A DNA stretch of 64,000 nucleotides from Aphrocallistes beatrix (Eukaryota; Porifera; Hexactinellida; Sceptrulophora; Aphrocallistidae), in assembly GCA_963281255.1 (NCBI GenBank), contig OY725503.1:3968001-4032000 (forward strand). Reading direction: 5' to 3'. Positions 56,147 to 64,000 of this stretch are shown here, piece after piece (position 1 is the first letter of the stretch; every line of letters begins with the position of its first letter). A model generated the notes under the pieces. That model had not been told where the DNA came from and did no database searches. It saw only the letters and a program-made list of their open reading frames with translations. Made by a program: the position numbers and the translations under genes.

Positions 56147-56914
56147 TTAGACATTTTGCAAAGGCAAAAATCCCCGACAGTTAACTGAACCACATAGACA
56201 AGGTGTAAGTTTCTTCTCAGCGACAACGAGGTCATTTCCACCTGAATAATCATAAGTAAGTTCTTCTCCAATCTCTATGTCCCTCTGGCTAAATAAACAG
56301 AGATGGGGAATAATAGAATTCACGCGTACCGGAAGTAACATCAAGTTAGGCTGACATGAGTGATTGATAAAACGTGATGTATTTCCTTTTAAAGTAGCAT
56401 CAATACAAGTAATAAAAGTCTTGAGATCCCCAGCGTGCTCCTTCAGTAACATAATGTAACAAGAGTCTTTTTCGGTCAAATTTCCTAACCTCTTCCTACC
56501 CTCCGTCACTCTGATAACTTCTCCCACAAACTCAATGACAAACTGACCAGATTTGATAGGATTACTCGTTCTTACGCCCATTCCTTTAGTTTGCGTATTA
56601 AACACCTCAACACAGTTCAACCCTCCCCTCTGAATAACTCGGTTAGCACAATTTAAGTCACAGACACAGTTAGAATTGCATTCGTAAATTGGTGTCATGA
56701 AGTTAGTAGGGACCTTGCTAACGTCTAGCGCTCCGTCTGCGTAAAAATGCTTTGCAGGAGTTACCTGTGATTTACACATGCAGATACACGAAGCATGGCA
56801 ACAGCAAGATGTGCATTCACAGCCTGGGTAATAACTGGTGCAATCTGGCAATTCAGCAAGAGGATATTTACACGCAAGAATATGCTCGTAATGGGGCGTT
56901 GAACTGGAAGCCAT
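56147..56914 (-). CDS. SET-domain methyltransferase, SETMAR-like
   Basis: 255 residues, one exon. A Cys-rich pre-SET (YYPGCECTSCCCHASC ... YECNSNCVCDLNCANRV) binds a zinc cluster. The SET domain follows (KGMGVRTSNPIKSGQFVIEF, SRFINHSCQPN, GEELTYDYSG), then a post-SET CLCGSVNCRGFLP. Pre-SET/SET/post-SET order and size match the SET half of SETMAR and the short SUV39-type enzymes; no mariner transposase part is present, as expected outside primates. The SAM-binding NHSCxPN and catalytic Tyr (YDY) are intact. Expected to methylate histone H3 lysine (K9 or K36 class; cannot be told here). It converges with the second PKC gene. Confidence 0.88.
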   Translation of the reverse strand: MASSSTPHYEHILACKYPLAELPDCTSYYPGCECTSCCCHASCICMCKSQVTPAKHFYADGALDVSKVPTNFMTPIYECNSNCVCDLNCANRVIQRGGLNCVEVFNTQTKGMGVRTSNPIKSGQFVIEFVGEVIRVTEGRKRLGNLTEKDSCYIMLLKEHAGDLKTFITCIDATLKGNTSRFINHSCQPNLMLLPVRVNSIIPHLCLFSQRDIEIGEELTYDYSGGNDLVVAEKKLTPCLCGSVNCRGFLPLQNV

Positions 56915-57507
56915 TTGAGAGCAAGAATAGTTTATAATTCAAAGGAATCTAATTTCAAGGTAGATTCGGCTCTAATGAGAAACAAGCTAATATTGGAATG
57001 ATAGGGTGTGATTGATATACAAATCCATATAAGAAGATACAAAATGATGAATGAGACGGTATTATTAGAAATGGTCATGAGGCATTGTAAAGGTTTGTAA
57101 CATAAAACTCTTCATTTATTGACCATCTCATTATCATCCGAATTCGAACCTGATTAATTATACCTTATGAAAGATGAGATGTCTCAAATTCAGCCCCTGG
57201 TCACACGGGGTGTAAAATTTCAGTAAGAGAACCTTGATTTTATAAAATTAGAAGTAGTATAGTCGGCAAACTAAAAATATATTCGTAGTTATAGCTTCAA
57301 ACGAGAAAAATACATTCATTGAACTAATCCCTTGATTTGGCCATTAGGAATTAAATACGAAGATCACCATCCTATCACTAATATTAATGCATTGCAACCT
57401 CTAGAAAGAATGAAAAGTAATTTTCTACAATATAGGATAATGTAATATAGCAAAGAGTACACCAAACACCTAACTTGAAATAATATTAGAGCAAAAAGCC
57501 TTTCTCC
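56915..57507. other. Spacer, about 590 bp
   Basis: AT-rich, between two minus-strand genes. No ORF, repeat or RNA recognised. Confidence 0.6.
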
Positions 57508-58593
57508 CTAATTTTCTTTTTTGGAATCGACTGGCGTCTCTTCCGTTTTTTCTTCATCTTTTGTTTCTACGTAATCTTCATACTTCAGTAACGTGTCTAG
57601 GTCACCACGCAGAAAAGCCGTGATGAAAGGAATGCCTAGGCAGGCCGGCACGAGGTAGAGAAGAGCTGGCTGGGCAGCTTTAAACGTTTGCAGAATAACG
57701 ACAGTCACAACCATTCCGAATATGTATGCGATGATGCTGGTTACGAAGTAGAACTTAGATCCCACGCGTTGTGAGTTGTCATATCTACACAGCATAGCGA
57801 TCAATAGGCCCGGCACTACGATATCGCCTAAACCCAGCATTGTGTGAGATGCGCCTGAAAACCCGTGTTCCAAAAAATCGAGAGGAAACATAAGTTTAAT
57901 AGGCGCGTCGAATGATTTAGCCACAGACACCATGACATCTGTACCGAACACCCAGAAAATATCGTAAATAAAGAGTCCACCCATCATGATCGATGCGATT
58001 GAGAAACTTTGAATGGGTATGGTCTCGATGGCGGAGGTAGCCAGTGTCAGCCCAAATACGTTGTTAGCCACCCAGTGCTTGCCCATGAAATACCAGCCGC
58101 CGAGTAAGCTAGAGAAGACGAAGCATAGGATGGTCAGACCCGTGATGGAAGTGCCGAATATCCTGAATAATTCCGCTTGATGGAATCCTAAGTTGACAAT
58201 CGATTTTTCAATAAAAAATGCCATACTGACCACGCCCAACCAAGTGAACACGCAAGAGATGATGAGGTTTACGATGTCAGGAGGGAGGTATTTGAAAATT
58301 ATGTAGAAGCTAAGAAGAAATGCACTTGCGATGAAAGGAAAAAGGATAGCCTTCTTTTTCGTAATAATATCTGTGTTCTCTGGATTTTTCTTCCAGGACT
58401 CTTGCTGTAGAATGTGGAATGCGACTGAGCGTATGGACCCTATTACAATCGGTATGACAGCCATAATAAGCATGCCAGAATAGGCTACCACCATCGCTTC
58501 TTTAGTGGCGTTGAAGCGTGTTACATTAGTCGAGGCGTTAACAACAGCGTCGATTGCTGGGGACTCTGCAATTGGTGCTTGTGTGTCTGCCAT
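57508..58593 (-). CDS. HM13: Signal peptide peptidase (HM13-type aspartyl protease)
   Basis: 361 residues, one exon (human 377). Intramembrane aspartyl protease of the ER that cuts leftover signal peptides. The N-terminal part has NxT/S sites (NAST, NVT, NAT) expected on the luminal side. Active-site motifs are intact: YDIFWVFGTDVM in one helix and GLGDIVVPG in the next, with the PALLYLVP substrate-binding loop after them. About nine membrane helices. The tail is charged (KYEDYVETKDEEK) but lacks an obvious KKxx ER-retrieval signal at the very end (KKEN is close). Confidence 0.96.
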   Translation of the reverse strand: MADTQAPIAESPAIDAVVNASTNVTRFNATKEAMVVAYSGMLIMAVIPIVIGSIRSVAFHILQQESWKKNPENTDIITKKKAILFPFIASAFLLSFYIIFKYLPPDIVNLIISCVFTWLGVVSMAFFIEKSIVNLGFHQAELFRIFGTSITGLTILCFVFSSLLGGWYFMGKHWVANNVFGLTLATSAIETIPIQSFSIASIMMGGLFIYDIFWVFGTDVMVSVAKSFDAPIKLMFPLDFLEHGFSGASHTMLGLGDIVVPGLLIAMLCRYDNSQRVGSKFYFVTSIIAYIFGMVVTVVILQTFKAAQPALLYLVPACLGIPFITAFLRGDLDTLLKYEDYVETKDEEKTEETPVDSKKEN

Positions 58594-59045
58594 CGAGAGT
58601 CTGAAACTGATTGTGAGTGTGCGTAGAATCTAGGAGGCAGTATGGGTTTTTAGTTAAGTTTGTAAATACAACATATCTAGCAATGTTATCTCAGCTTCCT
58701 CAGTCTGGGAAGAGTAGGACAGTTAGTACAATGTAAGGGATTGGATTTAAGGACATAGGTATAAAGCATGGAACTTTCGCAGATGAGGACAACCATGGTG
58801 TGTACGAGTGATTATTTAAATCAACAAAACAGACATGCTTCGAATTATGAATGAAATTTGTCAGCGCGAACTGGGATGGGAGAGTTGATTTGAGCAAAAA
58901 TGGGATTTGTGAGCACATAAGCGACATATTTAGTCAATGTGATATTAAAATGCATTATAGGGATAGAATTACTATTAAGACGTACTAGGCATAAGAACCT
59001 ATAAGAAACAATAAAGGATGATATGGATGAGTGAGAATTGTTTAG
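58594..59045. other. Divergent spacer, HM13 / NHL gene
   Basis: About 450 bp between divergent starts; should contain both promoters. No clear TATA or repeats. Confidence 0.55.
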
Positions 59046-60320
59046 ATGGCGAGCAAACAAGTGGAAGATGAATCGAAAGTTAATCCTGTCGACTATCAGG
59101 AAAGCATCGAACAAAATGGAATAAAATTAAAAGAAGAATTTGGAAAGTCTATTCAAGATATAATTGACAAATTAGTGGAAAAGAGGGAAGCGGTTTATGA
59201 TAGAATCGATGAGATAGTCAGGCAAGGATGCGAAGACATGAAAAGAAAAGAGAACGAGGCAGAACAGATACACAGGGTTAGGAGGAGCATATCTAGCGAA
59301 ATGGAAGGAAGGACTTCTATCTACAATAAACTAATGGAAAGTTTGAATGAAGAGATAAGCATAGTTGAGCTAAAAGTTCCTTCAATCAAAATTAAATGGA
59401 ATTATCCGGTCGAGAAATTCATTCAAACTATTTCCAAACTTGCGGATGTAGAGAAATGCTACAAAAGTCCGTATAAGCTGAAAAACAATCCTATTTGGAC
59501 AGGAATTACTCAGGGGAAGGGAGAATCAGAACTAGTCAAGCCCGGGGGTGTAGCGGTCGATCCAGAAACTAACGACATATACATAGGGGATCGAGGTTCT
59601 CCGAAGATCCTCGTTTTCGCCAAGAACGGCGAGTACAAACGATTGGTTCCGGTCCAGAATAAGCACAACATGATTAGCAGAATTTGTATTTTCAAAACCT
59701 TCATATTCTTTATTTCTGAGGTGTTGCAAACGCCTCTATACAAGGTTCGAAAGGACAATGGAGTGAGAATAGTCAAGCAAGTGTACCCGGGGAAAATGAA
59801 CAGGATAACCATGGATAACAGCGGGAATGTGTTTATGTGCAATGATTCGGAACTAACCTTGTACAGCTGTAATGTCGAGCTCGGGAGCAGCAATCAAAAA
59901 AAGCTCACCTCTCCTTATTTTAAGCGGAATATACTGAGCGTGACGCGACTACTCGATATTAAGGCATTAGCTAAGGAGATTTACTGCCTTTTCAACAATA
60001 CTGAAATGCCCATCCACGTCTTCAGCAGTAAAGGTGAATTGATCCGACCAATTCAGTTCAGTCCCACGCCCCTAAGCATCAACACTAACCTCGCGAGTAT
60101 GCACATCGACAAAAGTGGGAAGATTTTGATGAATTATGGAGTGAAAAATGAAGGGGGGATCATGATCTACCATCCTGAGGGAGAACTGTTGAAAGAAATA
60201 GGGAAGCAAGGGAAAGGGAAGGGAGAGGTGATTGACACGAGAGAAGTGGTGGTAGTAGAGGATACTAAAACTGTGATAATCTGTAATGCAAACCCACTCA
60301 ATATGCTAGTAGCGTATTAG
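59046..60320 (+). CDS. Coiled-coil NHL-repeat protein (TRIM-like, no RING)
   Basis: 424 residues, one exon. Residues 1-125 are charged and helical (coiled coil, for example IQDIIDKLVEKREAVYDRID). From about 150 to the end come beta-propeller NHL-type repeats: GGVAVDPETNDIYIGDRGSP, GNVFMCNDSELTLYS, and GGIMIYHPEGELLKEIGKQG. This is the C-terminal architecture of TRIM-NHL proteins without RING or B-box. No cysteine clusters precede it, so it is unlikely to be an E3 by itself. Ligand unknown. Its middle part (59625-60039) was copied to 61219-61633 by a tandem duplication. Confidence 0.75.
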   Translation: MASKQVEDESKVNPVDYQESIEQNGIKLKEEFGKSIQDIIDKLVEKREAVYDRIDEIVRQGCEDMKRKENEAEQIHRVRRSISSEMEGRTSIYNKLMESLNEEISIVELKVPSIKIKWNYPVEKFIQTISKLADVEKCYKSPYKLKNNPIWTGITQGKGESELVKPGGVAVDPETNDIYIGDRGSPKILVFAKNGEYKRLVPVQNKHNMISRICIFKTFIFFISEVLQTPLYKVRKDNGVRIVKQVYPGKMNRITMDNSGNVFMCNDSELTLYSCNVELGSSNQKKLTSPYFKRNILSVTRLLDIKALAKEIYCLFNNTEMPIHVFSSKGELIRPIQFSPTPLSINTNLASMHIDKSGKILMNYGVKNEGGIMIYHPEGELLKEIGKQGKGKGEVIDTREVVVVEDTKTVIICNANPLNMLVAY

Positions 60321-60425
60321 TTGTATCTGGATTTTATACTTTAGATCTAGTCAGTAATAAGTATGTATAGTCAGGCGTTTAAAAATAAATCAAAGAAAAT
60401 ATTCATAGTTAAAAGTTTAACCAAA

Positions 60426-60471
60426 ATCAGTGACTAATACCCAGATGATTGGTTTATATTATTCACATCAT
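60426..60471 (-). promoter_or_regulatory. SECIS element of selenoprotein L copy 1 (type II)
   Basis: Read on the minus strand: ATGA (60471-60468), then a stem GTGAATAATAT pairing with GTATTAGTCAC (10 of 11 positions, one A-G mismatch, one G-U), with AAA at the apical bulge, a mini-stem CCA/TGG closing ATCATC, and TGAT (60429-60426) opposite the ATGA to form the non-Watson-Crick quartet. It begins 21 nt after the stop codon. Element order and spacing fit a eukaryotic form-2 SECIS. Confidence 0.85.
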
Positions 60472-60491
60472 AACGGATTCAATTCGATTAA

Positions 60492-61088
60492 CTACATTCT
60501 GCTCTTGAATTTCGGAGGTTTTCCCAGTGCATCAGCTAATGCATCCATGCTTGGTCTATCATCAGATCTCTCACTGCGATAGAGATACAAAATGCTGCCT
60601 TCCCTGTCCACTAGCAGGTCTCCGCCTAACTGAGACGACTCCTCCTCACTCTTAGGCATACGTATCGTGTGACCTTGAAATGCTTTCTTCGCATGCCACC
60701 AAAGAGACCACGGATGCCAGCTCTTGTAAACTGATAGCTCGAGACCTAGCTGCCTATACACAGTGAGTGCGGGGTCGAGGTAGAATGGAAAGTTCGTGTT
60801 ATTATGTTCGACCCAGGTTCTAGCTGTTTCTGCCTCAAAGTTTGCTAGTAGCACAATGTTGCATCGGGATAGTATAGACGGAGAGTTTGATAATTCCTGT
60901 ACGTGTAATCGTCAAGGAAGTCAGCGGGAGTGCTTGAGAAGTATAATAAACGTTCTATCCAATTTCCCTTCTGATGCGATGCGGGATAAGGAGACGGTGT
61001 CTCCATTTTGCACATCTGTTACGTGTAGAGATGTAGGCAGAATATCACCAACGTTTAGAACAGAATCGTCTGCCCCTCGTTCTGCCAT
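60492..61088 (-). CDS. SELENOL: Selenoprotein L, copy 1 (UxxU)
   Basis: 198 residues in one exon from the ATG at 61088 if two in-frame TGA codons are read as selenocysteine: Sec56 (60923-60921) and Sec59 (60914-60912), giving HSR-U-L-P-U-RLHVQEL. The frame stays open before, between and after them to the TAG at 60492. The thioredoxin-fold, peroxiredoxin-like (AhpC/TSA, PRXL2-type) context is right: DRTFIILLKHSR before the motif as in 'RHxxC-x-x-C', then IVLLANFEAE, FYLDPALTVYRQLG and GGDLLVDREGSILYLYRSE. Selenoprotein L is a known family of aquatic animals with a UxxU diselenide. A type II SECIS lies just downstream. Redox activity is inferred from the family. Standard translation would stop after 55 residues. 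Confidence 0.88.
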
Positions 61089-61218
61089 GAGAGGCGAGGA
61101 ATTTAAAAGAATAAATTTAAATCTACGCAACATAGAACTGACAGTAATATGCATGCACGAACCATGTAATTTCAACTCTTACACAGTATGTGGCAAATCG
61201 TACAGTTTCAATTGTGAA

Positions 61219-61633
61219 AACGGCGAGTACAAACGATTGGTTCCGGTCCAGAATAAGCACAACATGATCAGCAGAATTTGTATTTTCAAAACCTTCATAT
61301 TCTTTATTTCTGAGGTGTTGCAAACGCCTCTATACAAGGTTCGAAAGGACAATGGAGTGAGAATAGTCAAGCAAGTGTACCCGGGGAAAATGAACAGGAT
61401 AACCATGGATAACAGCGGGAATGTGTTTATGTGCAATGATTCAGAACTAACCTTGTACAGCTGTAATGTCGAGCTCGGGAGCAGCAATCAAAAAAAGCTC
61501 ACCTCTCCTTATTTTAAGCGGAATATACTGAGCGTGACGCGACTACTCGATATTAAGGCACTAGCTAAGGAGATTTACTGCCTTTTCAACAATACTGAAA
61601 TGCCCATCCACGTCTTCAGCAGTAAAGGTGAAT
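61219..61633 (+). pseudogene. Broken duplicate of the NHL gene middle
   Basis: A 415 bp near-identical copy of 59625-60039, lacking the coiled coil and the last propeller part. It sits between the two selenoprotein L genes as a remnant of the tandem duplication. A frame runs through it into DNA antisense to SelL copy 1, but no promoter or start belonging to the NHL gene came along. A stop follows shortly after the 3' break. Confidence 0.85.
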
Positions 61634-61696
61634 GTATATAGTCAGGCGTTTAAAAATAAATCAAAGAAAATATTCATAGTTAAAAGTTTAACCAAA

Positions 61697-61742
61697 ATCA
61701 GTGACTAATACCCAGATGATTGGTTTATATTATTCACATCAT
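61697..61742 (-). promoter_or_regulatory. SECIS element of selenoprotein L copy 2 (type II)
   Basis: Identical to the element at 60426-60471, with the same distance from the stop codon of copy 2. Confidence 0.85.
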
Positions 61743-61762
61743 AACGGATTCAATTCGATTAA

Positions 61763-62359
61763 CTACATTCTGCTCTTGAATTTCGGAGGTTTTCCCAGTG
61801 CATCAGCTAATGCATCCATGCTTGGTCTATCATCAGATCTCTCACTGCGATAGAGATACAAAATGCTGCCTTCCCTGTCCACTAGCAGGTCTCCGCCTAA
61901 CTGAGACGACTCCTCCTCACTCTTAGGCATACGTATCGTGTGACCTTGAAATGCTTTCTTCGCATACCACCAAAGAGACCACGGATGCCAGCTCTTGTAA
62001 GCTGATAGCTCGAGACCTAGCTGCCTATACACAGTGAGTGCGGGGTCGAGGTAGAATGGAAAGTTCGTGTTATTATGTTCGACCCAGGTTCTAGCTGTTT
62101 CTGCCTCAAAGTTTGCTAGCAGCACAATGTTGCATCGGGATAGTATAGACGGAGAGTTTGATAATTCCTGTACGTGTAATTGTCAAGGAAGTCAGCGGGA
62201 GTGCCTGAGAAGTATGATAAACGTTCTATCCAATTTCCCTTCTGCTGCGATGCGGGATAAGGAGACGGTGTCTCCATTTTGCACATCTGTTACGTGTAGA
62301 GATGTAGGCAGAATATCACCAACGTTTAGAACAGAATCGTCTGCCCCTCGTTCTGCCAT
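61763..62359 (-). CDS. SELENOL: Selenoprotein L, copy 2 (UxxU)
   Basis: 198 residues, same length as copy 1, with in-frame TGA at 62194-62192 (Sec56) and 62185-62183 (Sec59). By eye it differs from copy 1 at five residues: Ser39Ala, Lys52Arg, Arg60Gln (directly after the second Sec), Val120Ala and His132Tyr. The rest of the thioredoxin-like fold is the same and the SECIS is identical. Both TGA codons and the frame are kept, so it looks functional rather than decayed. It has its own upstream region, copied with it except for a 6 bp deletion close to the start. Confidence 0.87.
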
Positions 62360-62796
62360 GAGAGGCGAGGAAAGAATAAATTTAAATCTACGCAACATAG
62401 AATTGACAGTAATATGCATGCACGAGCCATGTAATTTCAACTCTTACACAGTATGTGGCAAATCGTACAGTTTCAAGCTACAAAAAGGTCCTGCAGGGTT
62501 TCATACAGTTCTAAGAATTAAAATAAACGAGAAATTGTATAGGGAGGTCTGGGATGCAATCTGGTATCAATATTATATTGAAAAATAATTTTCTTGGGAG
62601 GCGAGAGAAGGGGGTATTCCTGAGGGATAACACTGTATGAAACCTTGCTCCAAATTAGAAAACTTGTATATATTTCAACTCAATATCAACACTAATGGAG
62701 TAACTAAGAACAGACAATATGAATCCTAAATATGAACCTAGCTGGGACAGCACAAGGAAAATAGAAGCAATCAAATAATCACTTCAAATGGCCTAA
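62360..62796. other. Spacer with end of duplication unit B
   Basis: The duplicated sequence ends at 62476. Beyond it is unique AT-rich DNA containing a 12 bp inverted repeat (62497 and 62633) and the presumed 3' UTR of TCTP. Confidence 0.6.
62497..62644. repeat. 148 bp segment bounded by 12 bp inverted repeats
   Basis: GGTTTCATACAG at 62497-62508 is mirrored by CTGTATGAAACC at 62633-62644. It could be a short MITE-like element. No target-site duplication is clear and the interior is not recognised. It begins 20 bp after the duplication breakpoint. Confidence 0.35.
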
Positions 62797-63315
62797 CTAT
62801 TGCTTTTCAACATTGTAGCCGTCTCTGAAGAAGACCATATAAGGCGTTACTTGGTCTTCTCGATAGTTCAGAAATCCAACACCGCCTGCAGGGTTGCTGC
62901 TCTCACCAATGTAGAACTGCCAATCTTTGAAGGAGGCCATCAGCTTAGTCACGAAGGGCTGAACTGCGGCCTTGAAAATGGGGAGACGATCAGGATTGGT
63001 CTTCTTGATATGCTCACTTATTTCCGCAATATATCCTTTGATATATATTTTGAAGTCAGCTTTGGCGAATTTGGTTTCAATGAGCTTACATCCGATTATG
63101 AGGTCCATCCCCGTGGTGGAGCCGTCCGCTAACGCTTCAGCTCCGCCTTCAGCGACTTCAGTACTGGCATTGCCTCCGATCAAATTGTCCGAAATTCCAG
63201 ACTTTTCTGTCAACGATTTCCCCTCGACTTCAAAAATGGCATCGTCAATCAGCTTCAGCGGGTAGGCGTCTGTGAACATCTCATCACCAGTAATGATGTC
63301 CTTGTAAATTAGCAT
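62797..63315 (-). CDS. TPT1: Translationally controlled tumour protein
   Basis: 172 residues, one exon (family length). Starts MLIYKDIITGDEMFTDAYP, as TCTPs do. Contains the NLIGGNASTEVAEGG loop (TCTP signature 1, usually IGGNAS.E), the helical hairpin with FKIYIKGYIAEI and KTNPDRLPIFKAAVQPFV, and the second signature near YIGESSNPAGGVGFLNYRED. Abundant cytosolic protein involved in growth, calcium binding and anti-apoptosis in animals. A pyrimidine-rich stretch ending in CAG before the ATG could be the acceptor of a 5' UTR intron. Confidence 0.95.
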   Translation of the reverse strand: MLIYKDIITGDEMFTDAYPLKLIDDAIFEVEGKSLTEKSGISDNLIGGNASTEVAEGGAEALADGSTTGMDLIIGCKLIETKFAKADFKIYIKGYIAEISEHIKKTNPDRLPIFKAAVQPFVTKLMASFKDWQFYIGESSNPAGGVGFLNYREDQVTPYMVFFRDGYNVEKQ

Positions 63316-63944
63316 ACTTGATACCTAGGATACGTGACCTGAAAAGCTGAATCAAAATCAAAATCAAATCAGATGTCGGATCAAAAGGTGTAATTATATG
63401 GGATGGACCCAGTTACTTGAGATATGTCGAATAGCCCTTACGCGAGAATTGGAGTTTTAAAAAATGCATTTATTCTATGCATAGACGAACTATTTTGATT
63501 TTTTCATGGTTAGCAGGGGTGGCGAGATTTGTAATCATATATCAAACTAATGTGGCATTCCACCCCAAGTCAACATAACATTTAGGTCTGGGGTGGCACG
63601 CTACCCCTGCCACCCCTGGAGTTACGCCTATGATTCTAGGCATAAAACAGACGAAAACTTTGGTCTTGACTTCCCAGGACAACTTAATCACACGCCCCGG
63701 ACTCTGATAAGCATACTAAGAGTAATCCTATTTAATTTGTCAAAAAATATTGCAAGATCATACAAAACTATAGGCCTATGTACTCCACCGCCTGAATGCA
63801 GGCAGTATTATGTTTACTGCAGACACACACACTTACGTGCATATATAGGTAGCTCGCCTACAGCACTATTCAGTTAGTACGAATTTCACTATACTTATTT
63901 GTGCAATCCCTCTTCCTTTTTACTACTCCAGTCTGACAGTGCAA
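63316..63944. other. Divergent spacer with a small inverted-repeat element
   Basis: About 630 bp between the starts of TCTP (minus) and a partial gene (plus). It holds the MITE-like element at 63514. Short open frames here are not convincing. Confidence 0.55.
63514..63618. mobile_element. hAT-like MITE candidate, 105 bp
   Basis: CAGGGGTGGC at 63514 is matched by GCCACCCCTG at 63609-63618, perfect 10 bp terminal inverted repeats of the CAGGG...CCCTG kind seen in hAT elements. Further GGGGTGG/CCACCCC pairs inside could fold. An exact 8 bp target duplication is not visible. Confidence 0.4.
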
Positions 63945-64000
63945 ATGGCTGCAGGAGGCGCTGGTCCTAAGGCCGGGCTCGTAAAGGCAGGAGACTCGCT
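63945..64000 (+). CDS. Start of an unidentified gene, cut by the window edge
   Basis: From the ATG at 63945 the frame is open for 18 codons: MAAGGAGPKAGLVKAGDS. The Gly/Ala-rich start and the rise in GC relative to the upstream DNA fit a coding start. Too short to identify. Confidence 0.4.
   Translation, partial: MAAGGAGPKAGLVKAGDS

Larger units (their letters stand above)
59625..61211. repeat. Tandem duplication, unit A
   Basis: About 1.59 kb, running from inside the NHL gene through selenoprotein L copy 1 to TACAGTTTCAA at 61211. Its near-identical partner is 61219-62476. The offset is 1594 in the NHL part, 1271 through the SelL gene and 1265 upstream of it, the changes reflecting a 323 bp deletion and a 6 bp deletion in unit B. 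Confidence 0.9.
61219..62476. repeat. Tandem duplication, unit B
   Basis: Second copy, separated from unit A by seven filler bases (61212-61218). It lacks 323 bp that held the 3' end of the NHL gene and part of the spacer. Only scattered single-base differences are visible over the SelL gene, so it is recent. Confidence 0.9.

Noticed and set aside
56147-56914. SETMAR with its mariner transposase half
   Set aside because: The gene ends after the post-SET motif, and no DDE/D-like transposase sequence is nearby.
60921-60923. TGA as a true stop, making SelL a pseudogene or a two-exon gene
   Set aside because: Frame is open on both sides, both copies keep exactly the same two TGAs, there is no GT donor at the right place for an intron, and a SECIS follows the stop.

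Overview
The window is animal nuclear DNA. It has GT-AG introns of mostly 57-180 nt, short intergenic spacers and AT-rich spacer DNA, and its genes are clear orthologues of metazoan ones (DYRK1, SMC3, USP34, calcium-binding classical PKC, NECAP, CFAP91, CFAP69, RBBP4, signal peptide peptidase, TCTP). The density, two flagellar axoneme genes and a TatB-like gene suggest a compact-genome invertebrate such as a sponge. A homoscleromorph is a specific guess, because Oscarella mitochondria retain tatC. No species is proven.

Layout. 0-11 kb is gene-poor: a partial HMG-CoA lyase gene and DYRK1 (five exons, one 2.5 kb intron), both on the minus strand. 11-43 kb is dense and mostly intron-rich: SMC3, CFAP91 and NECAP on plus; a short TTC17-like membrane protein and CFAP69 on minus; then on plus a TatB-like gene, which shares a 126 bp spacer with CFAP69, and two tandem EXPERA-family membrane genes. 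After these come deoxyhypusine synthase, an unrecognised gene, dUTPase and the 23-exon USP34 gene, all on minus. 44-63 kb is different: every coding region is uninterrupted (two PKC paralogues, CLYBL, a PAIP1-like gene, an SLC15-like transporter, RBBP4, a SETMAR-like SET protein, signal peptide peptidase, an NHL-repeat protein, two selenoprotein L copies and TCTP). A gene beginning at 63945 runs off the right edge.

Most notable points: (1) two adjacent selenoprotein L genes, each with a UGA-x-x-UGA motif and a type II SECIS-like hairpin just after the stop, created by a recent tandem duplication that also left a broken NHL-gene fragment; plain ORF calling misses both. (2) A nuclear gene whose N-terminus aligns without gaps to bacterial TatB. 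(3) Two intronless PKC paralogues, one with all five C2 calcium-binding aspartates and one keeping only two. (4) The block of intronless genes beside intron-rich ones. (5) A TTC17-family protein reduced to one module plus a C-terminal membrane anchor.

Functionally, HMGCL and CLYBL are mitochondrial acyl-CoA lyases. CFAP91 and CFAP69 serve motile cilia. SMC3, RBBP4 and the SET protein act on chromatin. The PKCs, DYRK1 and USP34 are signalling genes. Exon boundaries were read by hand from splice consensus, reading phase and recalled family sequences; no database search was run.
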